Shown here piece after piece: positions 37,000 through 43,982 of a stretch of DNA of 64,000 nucleotides (its first letter is position 1; the number at the start of each line of letters is the position of its first letter). The stretch comes from Rurimicrobium sp040387755 (lineage in GTDB: Bacteria; Bacteroidota; Bacteroidia; Chitinophagales; Chitinophagaceae): NCBI GenBank assembly GCA_040387755.1, contig JAZKDB010000002.1, positions 930,001-994,000 of the forward strand, given 5' to 3'. A model generated the notes under the pieces. It worked only from the letters and a program-made list of their open reading frames with translations. It was not told the DNA's origin and searched no databases. Made by a program: the position numbers and the translations under genes.

Positions 37000-37059
37000 G
37001 GTAGAATTAGTTCTACTTAAATGTAAGAGGCGGGAAACGAAAAAAAAGAAAGCTTTTTT
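37000..37059. repeat. 60-nt direct repeat, copy 2
   Basis: Partner of 35931-35990. It sits in the 286-nt gap before the unknown gene at 37107 and lacks the TATCTTTG promoter box found at the edge of copy 1. Nothing else is recognisable in this gap. Confidence 0.6.
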
Positions 37060-37106
37060 CGGAATATCCCGAACGCCTATGAATATTTAATACCCCAAGA
37101 CTATAT

Positions 37107-37562
37107 TTAGTTGTTTTCAATATCGTTAATAATAGGTTCTACTATTTTATCTTCAAATCTTCGCTTTTGATAAATATTTTGTTCACTAGAAAAATCTTTA
37201 TTAATTAATTTCCAGGTGTAATCGTCGGAATTAATTTTAATACTGACCAACCCAATAATTGTTGGTTCAAAATCTACTTGTCTAACCCAGGCATGGGCAA
37301 TAGTAGAATCTTCTTTAAAATAAAAATAAACATGATACCAGTAGTCATTACTATCTCCTTTTCCATCAAATAGATTATATCGTTCAGGAACATTGAAGTC
37401 AGTATTCTTTTCTTTAAACTTCTTAATTGAGTTTATAACCTTATCTTTTGAACAATCAAGCTCATACTCTTCTGTATTAATATAACTTCCAGGAGAAATT
37501 AGCGCTGCAATTGAAAGCATAACAATTACTATTATTGCAAAAACAATAAATCTTCTTTTCAT
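37107..37562 (-). CDS. Membrane-anchored protein of unknown function
   Basis: I do not recognise this 151-residue protein. It has one N-terminal hydrophobic anchor (FIVFAIIVIVMLSIAALI) after basic residues, then a charged soluble domain with HVYFYFKEDSTIAHAWVRQV. It is AT-rich and sits 50 nt downstream of the small gene at 37613, on the same strand as the CBASS-like operon, so it may be island cargo. Confidence 0.6.
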   Translation of the reverse strand: MKRRFIVFAIIVIVMLSIAALISPGSYINTEEYELDCSKDKVINSIKKFKEKNTDFNVPERYNLFDGKGDSNDYWYHVYFYFKEDSTIAHAWVRQVDFEPTIIGLVSIKINSDDYTWKLINKDFSSEQNIYQKRRFEDKIVEPIINDIENN

Positions 37563-37612
37563 TTAAATTATTATCTAGAAATAGTGGGCTGCAAAACTAC
37601 ATTTATGTATTA

Positions 37613-37918
37613 TCACTTGGGAGCTGAAAAATGCTCATAGTCTACAAAACCTCTGTTATTATACCCATTTCCTGTGGCCTTTTCATATAATTCGTGATAT
37701 AAATCTCTATTTCGTGCCCAATTATTAAATACTTGTATTCCTGCACCAATTTTGAGGGATTCAATTGAGGGAGTATTTTGAAGCGTTGGAGAAGGGCATA
37801 TTTCTACTTTTACTATGACTTCTCCTTGCATAGAATTGAACTCCCTAAAAATGAAATAAGCATCAGGATCTTGCTCATCAATTACTTTAATAACCCATTC
37901 TTCTGATATCTGTGTCAC
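37613..37918 (-). CDS. Unrecognised protein, apparent 5' frameshift or non-standard start
   Basis: From the GTG at 37918 the frame gives 101 residues (MTQISEEWVIKVIDEQ...). The reading frame stays open and protein-like for another 53 codons upstream (KLDTLELRAFVKAKEECLRA, then IALYDTRISV) but contains no ATG, GTG or TTG. The true product is therefore probably about 154 residues and the short form is likely a truncation. No family is recognised. It lies directly downstream of the membrane nucleotidyltransferase of the CBASS-like operon. Confidence 0.5.
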   Translation of the reverse strand: MTQISEEWVIKVIDEQDPDAYFIFREFNSMQGEVIVKVEICPSPTLQNTPSIESLKIGAGIQVFNNWARNRDLYHELYEKATGNGYNNRGFVDYEHFSAPK

Positions 37919-38076
37919 AGAAATTCGAGTATCATATAATGCTATAGCTCTTAAGCATTCTTCTTTTGCCTTGACAAATGCCCTTAATTCTAAAGTGTCG
38001 AGTTTTTTTTCATTGTATTTGCCTTTAATTTTTAATTTGAGTCTACGAAATTTTGAAAAAAAATCTTTACTGTCAA
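37919..38076 (-). other. Probable N-terminal coding extension across a T8 tract
   Basis: This stretch is in frame with the gene at 37613-37918 and reads as charged protein sequence. At 38056-38063 is a run of eight Ts (minus strand). Adding one T joins the frame to a TTG at 38076, giving MTVKIFFSKFRRLKLKIKGK. Either an indel (real or a sequencing error) or slippage on the homopolymer would explain the missing start. Confidence 0.45.
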
Positions 38077-38102
38077 CTATTTAATACTAATTAATATTAC
38101 AC

Positions 38103-39182
38103 TCATGAACGTTCAAATATTTCCTTCATGTATCGTGGGTCTTCCTCAATTCGCATGATATCGTTTCTCAACAGATTTGAGATATAGCTTCTCTCCATTT
38201 CCGTTACTTTATCTTGTAGGTTGTTGTTAGAGTTGGCAACATCAATCAAACTTTTGTGCTTCAACTTTTTTGAAATAAAGTCCATACAGTTCAAAAAGTT
38301 TTCAGTTGGAGAAGTATAAACGCCAAAATTATTTTCTGATAACGCATTAACAACACATTGCTCAATCATTAATGTAGGCAAAGGCAAACTGTTTCTATCT
38401 TTGTATGTTTTCAAAAGCTTTATCACAGTCCTTGCTTCGGGTTTATTTAAGGTCATACTTTTTTGAACACCAATATTTGTTTTGAAAGAACTTCCCCTTT
38501 GCCAAATCCAGTCAGGTTTAACATACAAGTTCAAATCCTTTTCAACAGCGTAATTATTTATTTCCCTTCCCGGAACAACATCAAAGTGTATTGGGTTGCC
38601 GTTATTTTCAAAAGTAAGTCCAATAGCTTTTGTTTGTTTGGTTACAGTAGCCTTATTCTCAAATGCTTTTCCCACCACTTCATAAACATCATAATACATT
38701 TCTTCCAACGAGTTGTAACTACTTCGCTTAAATGGAAGCACAATATCTAAATCGTAGTTTGAAGCTATTGCAGTTCGCTTGTAAAATGAGCCCGTATCTT
38801 CGGGCAATGCAACAAGTTTATTTCCAAATTTTTCAACCATCCATTGCTTTACTTTTTCACGGGCAGCAACCACATTTTTAAAAGCAGTAGGGTTTGCTTT
38901 CAAATGTTCTTCAGTCAAAACCTTTTTCACATAATCATCCGAGTTAAAAGGCAGCTTTGCTTCCTCACTTATTTGGTAGCGGTAATAAGCATAACCCAAA
39001 CCACCACCCACAGCAGCACCAACAAGAGAGCGCTTAAAGGTTCTTATGCCGTTGTAACTATCCCATGTGAAGTCAACTCCTTTATCCTTATGTTCCATCC
39101 ATTGCAATAAAATATCAATCAATGCAGTTGCACCGCCAACTATTAAAGCACCGTTTACAATTTGTCGGTCTTGTCTTCTCAT
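38103..39182 (-). CDS. Membrane-anchored CD-NTase-like nucleotidyltransferase
   Basis: This 359-residue protein has two N-terminal hydrophobic stretches (about residues 9-27 and 52-66). A polymerase-beta-fold nucleotidyltransferase domain follows, with Gly131-Ser132 (TGSFYKRTA), metal aspartates 144 and 146 (YDLDIVLPF) and the third Asp at about 201 (PIHFDVVPG). An OAS-like helical part follows (NKPEARTVIKLLKTYKDRN). The catalytic residues appear complete. Its ATG overlaps the stop of the E2-like gene by 4 nt, so it is part of the same operon. A second nucleotidyltransferase in a CBASS-like locus is unusual. It may make a different product, modulate the first, or be a membrane effector. Confidence 0.8.
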   Translation of the reverse strand: MRRQDRQIVNGALIVGGATALIDILLQWMEHKDKGVDFTWDSYNGIRTFKRSLVGAAVGGGLGYAYYRYQISEEAKLPFNSDDYVKKVLTEEHLKANPTAFKNVVAAREKVKQWMVEKFGNKLVALPEDTGSFYKRTAIASNYDLDIVLPFKRSSYNSLEEMYYDVYEVVGKAFENKATVTKQTKAIGLTFENNGNPIHFDVVPGREINNYAVEKDLNLYVKPDWIWQRGSSFKTNIGVQKSMTLNKPEARTVIKLLKTYKDRNSLPLPTLMIEQCVVNALSENNFGVYTSPTENFLNCMDFISKKLKHKSLIDVANSNNNLQDKVTEMERSYISNLLRNDIMRIEEDPRYMKEIFERS

Positions 39183-39616
39183 TTTGTTTTTGGTTTTAAT
39201 TTTACTGGATGTTCACCACCGCCAAGCCATTCACCTGTTAAGTGCCACACTTCATAATAGTAGAGCCACAGCGATGTCCACGGAATTATTGTATCACATA
39301 AAAAATCTGTTCTATTAAACTCACGGTATAACGGATGATACAAGCAAAGATTTTCATTTGGGTAAAGGTGCGGTGCTTCCTCACCCTTATCATTTTTAAG
39401 CAGCCCAGGAGAAACGATTTTCGTTTTCGGAATATCCGCCAAACTATATTTCAACACAAACTCATAAGCACCGCTTCGTGAAGTTGGTTGCAGCACACCA
39501 GTTACTTTCATGCTACTATGCGAAGTAAAGTCAGTTGTAAAGTGAGGATACTTGCACCGCATGGAAGAAACTTGTTCGGCTATTGTTTTATCTCTTGTTC
39601 TAAAATTACTTTTCAT
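39179..39616 (-). CDS. E2-like ubiquitin-conjugating-fold protein of type II short CBASS
   Basis: This 145-residue protein resembles the E2-only (Cap2-like) proteins of type II short CBASS. It has PHLYPNENLCLYHP with the predicted catalytic Cys91, then TIIPWTSLWLYYYEVW and HLTGEWLGGGEHP, the characteristic C-terminal block of these bacterial E2s. Such proteins act on the C-terminus of the partner CD-NTase to control its activity. ATG 39616 is chosen over the TTG at 39625. It overlaps the CD-NTase gene by 11 nt and the downstream nucleotidyltransferase by 4 nt. No E1 or JAB-type protease gene is present. Confidence 0.82.
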   Translation of the reverse strand: MKSNFRTRDKTIAEQVSSMRCKYPHFTTDFTSHSSMKVTGVLQPTSRSGAYEFVLKYSLADIPKTKIVSPGLLKNDKGEEAPHLYPNENLCLYHPLYREFNRTDFLCDTIIPWTSLWLYYYEVWHLTGEWLGGGEHPVKLKPKTK

Positions 39617-40742
39617 GTCCGCCAAAAAATGTGTTTGATTTTACAGCAGCAGCAGTAGAACTTATAGAAGAAAGTATTCCTGTATTTCGGGCAGCAGCTA
39701 ACGATTTGCTTTTCCTTAATTCCTCAATTAACATGGACTGGCTTGTTTGTGCCTTTGTGAAAATATCATCACCGAACAAACCTTTCAGAATTACACCCTC
39801 ATTCAAAACTCCATGCTGCATTTTCAGTTTCTGCCATTCATCGTATAAGTGACTTGCAAATTTTTTAAACGCTTCATAGTATTCAGGTTCATCATCCCAT
39901 TTATCAGTAAAATCTTCTGCTGCATTTACAGGGTTAAAAATTTTCAGTCTACCTATTGGTTGGTTCACATGAGTGCGAATAGTAGTTATAATATTATTGA
40001 CAGTATCAAAAATGCTATCCTCACCTTGATAGTATTCGCCTGCAATGGTGGTAAGTATGATGCTTGATGTTTTGTAGGTACCTTCTTTTTGAAAATAAAT
40101 ATCGCGATACCGTTTTATTAACTGCACTGCCCGTTGCAAAGGTTTTTTATATTTGAAATTATCAGCAGGTAACTTTTCGGCCCTCATTGATTTTTCAAGC
40201 AAACTTTCTTTTACCAAGTTGGCTTTGCCCATAAACCAGTTACCGTAGCCCCGTGGGTTGCTGCTTACCCAATCTCCTAATTCACGGTCAGGAACTTTTA
40301 TTTTGTTTTGGTCATGTACACTTTCTTGAATTCCGGGCAAAATATCAATGTGAAAATCCCCTTTATAAACCAAACGGATGCAACGGTTTTTTGCTTCAAT
40401 CTTTAGCCCGTGTTTTTTAGCATATGCCTCCATACACCTTTTTAATTCTGCATATATCCGTTGCGGTGTGTGTGGCGTATTACCTTTCAGATGAATAGCA
40501 ATATCCAAATCAAACTCATCCTTACCAAACGGCTTCACTGTAGTAAGTGTTCTTACCGACCCATGAGGGTAAACATCATAATTGAATGGCTTAAAAAATG
40601 ATTCATCATTTTCAATCCAGTCCTTTACTGATTCGTAACTTGTTTTCATACGATCATACCTTGTGTCATCAAGTTGAACCGCTTCTGCCATTTTATCAAG
40701 CAGGTCATCAATTTGAGTTGATTTGTTTTCTATTGAAATCAT
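39606..40742 (-). CDS. CBASS CD-NTase (cyclic oligonucleotide synthase)
   Basis: This 378-residue enzyme has the cGAS/DncV-like core: Gly61-Ser62 (YPHGSVRTLTT), metal aspartates 78 and 80 (DEFDLDIAIHL) and the third Asp 133 (DFHIDILPG), followed by WVSSNPRGYGNWF. It should make a cyclic di- or trinucleotide after phage infection; the product is not predictable from sequence. The C-terminus ends TFFGGHEK, a Gly-Gly followed by three residues, relevant because E2-like partners join or cleave at this end. Its start overlaps the NUDIX effector stop by 4 nt. Confidence 0.88.
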   Translation of the reverse strand: MISIENKSTQIDDLLDKMAEAVQLDDTRYDRMKTSYESVKDWIENDESFFKPFNYDVYPHGSVRTLTTVKPFGKDEFDLDIAIHLKGNTPHTPQRIYAELKRCMEAYAKKHGLKIEAKNRCIRLVYKGDFHIDILPGIQESVHDQNKIKVPDRELGDWVSSNPRGYGNWFMGKANLVKESLLEKSMRAEKLPADNFKYKKPLQRAVQLIKRYRDIYFQKEGTYKTSSIILTTIAGEYYQGEDSIFDTVNNIITTIRTHVNQPIGRLKIFNPVNAAEDFTDKWDDEPEYYEAFKKFASHLYDEWQKLKMQHGVLNEGVILKGLFGDDIFTKAQTSQSMLIEELRKSKSLAAARNTGILSSISSTAAAVKSNTFFGGHEK

Positions 40743-41563
40743 TGGTGTAAAATTTTATTGTGAAATATTTTTTTGGAGTGTTCAGCAATCAAATGATTGC
40801 CGTTGCTTTTTCCCTGTTTAATTTCTTGTTGGGTAACCCAGATGTATTCAGTGCTATTGATAGTCTGCAGCTTTTTTATTTCTTCCTTTTGCTTATTTGT
40901 TACAAATTTGGGAATGAAAATGTCGGCATACTTGAAAGTGTCCACATTGAAAAAGCTATCGCGGTGAATTGGTTCAAATTGTTGACCCACTAGTTCATAA
41001 TGTATGTAACCAAATTCCTTTGCAGGGAGTATTCCTGAAGCAACAAGCTCCTCATAGAATTCTCTCCACGGGTCACATTCCCTTTTTTCCCCCTTGAAAA
41101 ACCATTTTAGGAAAGAACCAATCTTTTTTCGGTTTAAAAGGTTTAGTCGTAAATCACATTCACTTACATCATCATTGTCAATTTTGTTATCAGTAATTGC
41201 ACCCATACTATCCAGTTCCTGTTTTGCTTCAGGATTGTAATATTTATAAACACCGCCAACTGGCTGATAAGTGTTTGCAATTCGATTACTTTTAACCAAC
41301 AAATATTTTCCGTTTACTTCAATTCTATACAGATAGGCAATCGTAAGACGGATTTCCTTTTCAGTCCAGGGTTTCCAACAATCCCAATACAGTTTCAGAA
41401 AAGCCCATTCCCTAATCAGGTAATCAACTAACTCAATAAATAATACCATTGTCCCACCAACCACAATGCCATATAATTCCGGCTGTAGATTTACCCCTGC
41501 AAATTGATTTCCCCATATAAAAATGGTCATCAACATTAAAATTTCAATTAATACTTTTCTCAT
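40739..41563 (-). CDS. Two-TM NUDIX-domain CBASS effector (Cap16-like)
   Basis: This 274-residue protein has two N-terminal membrane helices (about 5-22 and 31-48), then a divergent NUDIX fold. KYLLVKSNR and YQPVGGVYKYYNPEA start the domain. A modified NUDIX box WREFYEELVASGIL keeps the RE and EE residues (167-168, 171-172) but has extra residues before the Gly. This matches the SMODS-associated TM-NUDIX effectors, thought to sense the cyclic nucleotide and disrupt the membrane. It is the first gene of the four-gene overlapping operon. Confidence 0.8.
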   Translation of the reverse strand: MRKVLIEILMLMTIFIWGNQFAGVNLQPELYGIVVGGTMVLFIELVDYLIREWAFLKLYWDCWKPWTEKEIRLTIAYLYRIEVNGKYLLVKSNRIANTYQPVGGVYKYYNPEAKQELDSMGAITDNKIDNDDVSECDLRLNLLNRKKIGSFLKWFFKGEKRECDPWREFYEELVASGILPAKEFGYIHYELVGQQFEPIHRDSFFNVDTFKYADIFIPKFVTNKQKEEIKKLQTINSTEYIWVTQQEIKQGKSNGNHLIAEHSKKIFHNKILHQ

Positions 41564-41580
41564 GTATCAAATATTTTATC

Positions 41581-41599
41581 ATAGGAGTTGAACTCCTAT
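41581..41599. promoter_or_regulatory. Palindrome upstream of the CBASS-like operon, candidate operator
   Basis: ATAGGAGTT-G-AACTCCTAT is a perfect 9-bp inverted repeat with one central base. It ends 18 nt before the ATG of the NUDIX effector. Position and symmetry suit a repressor site or a leader hairpin covering the start region. Confidence 0.45.
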
Positions 41600-41718
41600 A
41601 GAGTTAGTAGTTATTAGTAGCCAAATAAATTGAATTGTGCATTGATAAAACTGTCATAAATAACGGCTCAATAATTCTTTCAACAGGAATAAGTTGTCAG
41701 CTCGCGCATTTTTCATAT

Positions 41719-41844
41719 TTAAGGCACTTTTGTTAATAGTTTAAGGTTTTTGATGCTAAAATTTATAGTTTTTGCAAGCGTAGCCAGACCAACAACAGGT
41801 ATTATTAAACCTTGTTTATAGTAGCGTAAATTAAAATTTGCCAT
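41719..41844 (-). CDS. 41-residue small hydrophobic protein
   Basis: An ATG at 41844 opens a 42-codon frame (MANFNLRYYKQGLIIPVVGL, then ATLAKTINFSIKNLKLL...) ending at TAA 41719. The ATG lies 6 nt after the stop of the LRAT-like gene, the spacing of a translated operon member. A short hydrophobic centre (LIIPVVGLATLA) with basic flanks suggests a membrane-active or membrane-bound peptide. No family is recognised. Confidence 0.55.
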   Translation of the reverse strand: MANFNLRYYKQGLIIPVVGLATLAKTINFSIKNLKLLTKVP

Positions 41845-41850
41845 TGGTTT

Positions 41851-42267
41851 TTAGTTTGAGATGGTTAATGCTCCAAAAAAAACGACACATAATCCAGCAA
41901 CAAATAGTCCGGCTTTTACCTGATCACTTTCAGGTTTACCATATTGGACTTCATTGCTATAATGTTCGCAATTGTAAGAAAGCAGGTCATAAGGCCGACC
42001 TAGCATATTTTTCGCTACATTAACTGCCTCTTGGCGTTGCCTCGCTGAACCGACAAAACGTTGAATACGAATTTTATCGATACTCGTACCGTTTAAGAAT
42101 TGTTCAGCAGTAACATACCGAACTCCTGAATTAAAATGATTTTCAAGAAACCAATGTCGTCCGTTAATGTAACCGACATAAATTCCGTGGTGTTTGACCA
42201 GATTAATGTTGCTTTTGGGTATCACAACCCTATCTGCCGGATATAAATAAATGTAGTCCTGCTTCAT
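41851..42267 (-). CDS. LRAT-like permuted papain-fold protein with C-terminal membrane helix
   Basis: This 138-residue protein carries the lecithin:retinol acyltransferase signature. His26/His27 (VKHHGIYVG) and His38 (NGRHWFLENH) precede the NCEH motif with catalytic Cys100 (SYNCEHYSNEVQYGKP). A membrane helix follows at 119-135 (AGLFVAGLCVVFFGALT), as in H-RAS-like phospholipase/acyltransferase proteins. The family cleaves or transfers acyl groups of phospholipids, so a membrane-lipid-attacking effector is possible. It lies 12 nt after the DUF3892 gene and 6 nt before the 41-residue gene. Confidence 0.78.
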   Translation of the reverse strand: MKQDYIYLYPADRVVIPKSNINLVKHHGIYVGYINGRHWFLENHFNSGVRYVTAEQFLNGTSIDKIRIQRFVGSARQRQEAVNVAKNMLGRPYDLLSYNCEHYSNEVQYGKPESDQVKAGLFVAGLCVVFFGALTISN

Positions 42268-42279
42268 GTTTTTAGCTTT

Positions 42280-42588
42280 TTAATTGTACATAGGAATTAT
42301 ATTATCCAAATTGTCTTTAGCCGTTTTGTCCCTATCTGTTCGCAAATACTCCCCGTTTAGCCCTTTAACAATGTTAACAGTTGCCCCTTGGTTCCAAGTA
42401 GGGTAACCCCAAACAATAGTTTTAACAGTTTTTCCCGATTTAATAAGTTGAATTACTTGCGCTTCAGTCTGTATTGTTCCGATACTCCCAATCGTATCAC
42501 CGTTATCTGGATGCAATAATAGATGGGTAATAACACCCTGATTGTTTTTTCTTACATGTGATACTAAGTAATCTGCCCACTTTGCCAT
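42280..42588 (-). CDS. DUF3892 family protein
   Basis: This 102-residue protein shows the small DUF3892 fold: VSHVRKNNQGVITHLLLHP, EAQVIQLIKSGKTVKTIVWG and the terminal signature GLNGEYLRTDRDKTAKDNLD. It has no signal peptide or membrane helix. The family has no established function. Being first in a short operon with a potential lipid-acting protein, it could be a sensor, inhibitor or regulator of it; this is inference. Confidence 0.75.
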   Translation of the reverse strand: MAKWADYLVSHVRKNNQGVITHLLLHPDNGDTIGSIGTIQTEAQVIQLIKSGKTVKTIVWGYPTWNQGATVNIVKGLNGEYLRTDRDKTAKDNLDNIIPMYN

Positions 42589-42868
42589 ATTTTCTTAATT
42601 TTTGGTTTCCAATTTCTATTTAGCTTATAACCTAATTTTACGTAAAGGTAAAACAAACTTTTCACTTATAAGTCAATTCGTTAATTTTTTTTACTTAAAA
42701 GCTAAAAAAGTTCCGTTTTTAGTAAGTTGTGCTATCTTAGCAGTGGAAAACCACCTGTACATTTCCTACTTAGTAGTTTATGGCAATTTTTATAAGTGGA
42801 AAAAATAGAAGGTTAGCTAAATTTATTTTTATACATTTAGTTACCAACAACATTAAAACTAATCGTAT
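42589..42868. other. Divergent control region between DUF3892 and XRE genes
   Basis: This AT-rich 280-nt region has no credible gene. It contains the palindrome ACTTATAAGT (42664-42673) and related TTATAA(G) elements near 42623 and 42789, which could be sites for the XRE protein. No full TAnnTTTG promoter is visible. Confidence 0.4.
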
Positions 42869-43318
42869 ATGGAAAACAATATTCAAAGCGTAATATTCGC
42901 TAGGGGCGAGGCAACTGCTAAAAATGAGTATAAGTCCATAATAGACTTGAAATGCCAGCTTTTAACCAAAAAAATAGAATCTGCAATAAAAGACAAACAA
43001 TACAACAGGCAACAGTTTGCACACTTGATGGGGGTTTCACCATCAATAATTACTCGCTGGTTAAGTGGAAATCACAATTTTACTGTAGAAACACTATTTC
43101 AAATTGAGGAGCAGTTAGGAATACAATTATTCGATATTGAACGGCCTACTTATAAGCAAATGAACTATAATATGGTTGTTGGTTCTGCACCGATTCAACA
43201 TTTTCATTCTCCTTTCATTGAAGAGCTATCTTATTTTATGTCCTCACATATTACTTATTGTGTTGATGGTAATGAAAGCCATCTAGAGGAAAATTCCAAA
43301 GAAAAAACTGAAATGTAA
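42869..43318 (+). CDS. XRE-family (HigA-like) transcriptional regulator
   Basis: A 149-residue protein with a helix-turn-helix at about residues 46-85: NRQQFAHLMGVSPSIITRWL, SGNHNFTVETLFQIEEQLG. This is the antitoxin/HigA-type lambda-repressor-like fold. The remaining ~60 residues (KQMNYNMVVGSAPIQHFHSP) are unassigned. It lies 24 nt before a SecB-like gene and is divergent from the DUF3892-LRAT unit. No RelE/HigB-type toxin gene is adjacent. Confidence 0.82.
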   Translation: MENNIQSVIFARGEATAKNEYKSIIDLKCQLLTKKIESAIKDKQYNRQQFAHLMGVSPSIITRWLSGNHNFTVETLFQIEEQLGIQLFDIERPTYKQMNYNMVVGSAPIQHFHSPFIEELSYFMSSHITYCVDGNESHLEENSKEKTEM

Positions 43319-43342
43319 TACCCAAAGTATTAACAAAAAAAA

Positions 43343-43789
43343 ATGACAAAACTACAAACTGAGGATAGTCCCCAAAACTATACTTTTGTCCTCAAACGAA
43401 TTGATCTAATAGAAAAATCTTTGCGGATATTCAATAAAAAGGATAAGAAAGTAGATTATGACTACGGAATTTCTCTACAAATCATTCCGAGCCCATCAGA
43501 GAATCAGAGTTTTAATATTATGTCTGTAAAGATATTTCCAAAAGGCCAAGAAAAGGAAATTATCGCAACTGTTCGCCTAGGATTTGTTTTCGAAATTTTC
43601 AATTTAGAAAAAATGGCTGTAAAGAATGAAGACGGTAGTGTTTCGCTACCATCAAAACTCCTTGATTTACTTAATGCTGTAGTTATTGGTACAATGCGAG
43701 GAGTGCTTTTTAGTGAGCTTCGTGGTACACAGTTGGACGATGTAATATTACCTGTAATTGACCCAAGCAAATTTCAACGGGAAGAATAA
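43343..43789 (+). CDS. SecB-like chaperone-fold protein
   Basis: A 148-residue protein whose pattern follows the SecB fold. A beta-rich N-terminal half (FNIMSVKIFPKGQEKEIIAT, VRLGFVFEIF) is followed by LLDLLNAVVIGTMRGVLFSE and then LRGTQLDDVILPVIDPSKF, equivalent to the RG...LP-x-(N/D)-x-x-x-F ending of SecB. Solitary SecB-like proteins next to XRE regulators occur as chaperones of toxin-antitoxin-chaperone systems. Similarity is by pattern, so the call is moderate. Confidence 0.6.
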   Translation: MTKLQTEDSPQNYTFVLKRIDLIEKSLRIFNKKDKKVDYDYGISLQIIPSPSENQSFNIMSVKIFPKGQEKEIIATVRLGFVFEIFNLEKMAVKNEDGSVSLPSKLLDLLNAVVIGTMRGVLFSELRGTQLDDVILPVIDPSKFQREE

Positions 43790-43860
43790 TTATCCTTCCA
43801 GAAATTTAAAATCATTTGCAAGTTGGTTCTTAAAAGTCCTTTTAGATTCGCGCCGTTCAA

Positions 43861-43931
43861 GATTTTCCGGATGGAATCCCGAAGCAATGATCATGCGGAT
43901 TTGTAATCTGCAAATGAAAATTATAAATCTC
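43861..43931. repeat. Hairpin-rich intergenic repeat, diverged partial copy
   Basis: It aligns with the left 71 nt of the 132-nt repeats at 45919 and 47154 (GATTTTCCGG, GGAATCCCGAA, GCGGATTTGTAATC, AAATCTCC). It then continues into a different palindrome, CGCGATTT...AATTCGCG. It lies 3' of the SecB-like gene. Confidence 0.65.
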
Positions 43932-43982
43932 CGCGATTTCAAATTCGCGAGGCAATAACATTCCCAGTTGTCATTAACAATA

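Noticed and set aside
42664..42673. ACTTATAAGT palindrome as XRE operator
   Set aside because: Short AT-rich palindromes are expected by chance in this region; noted only in the intergenic entry.
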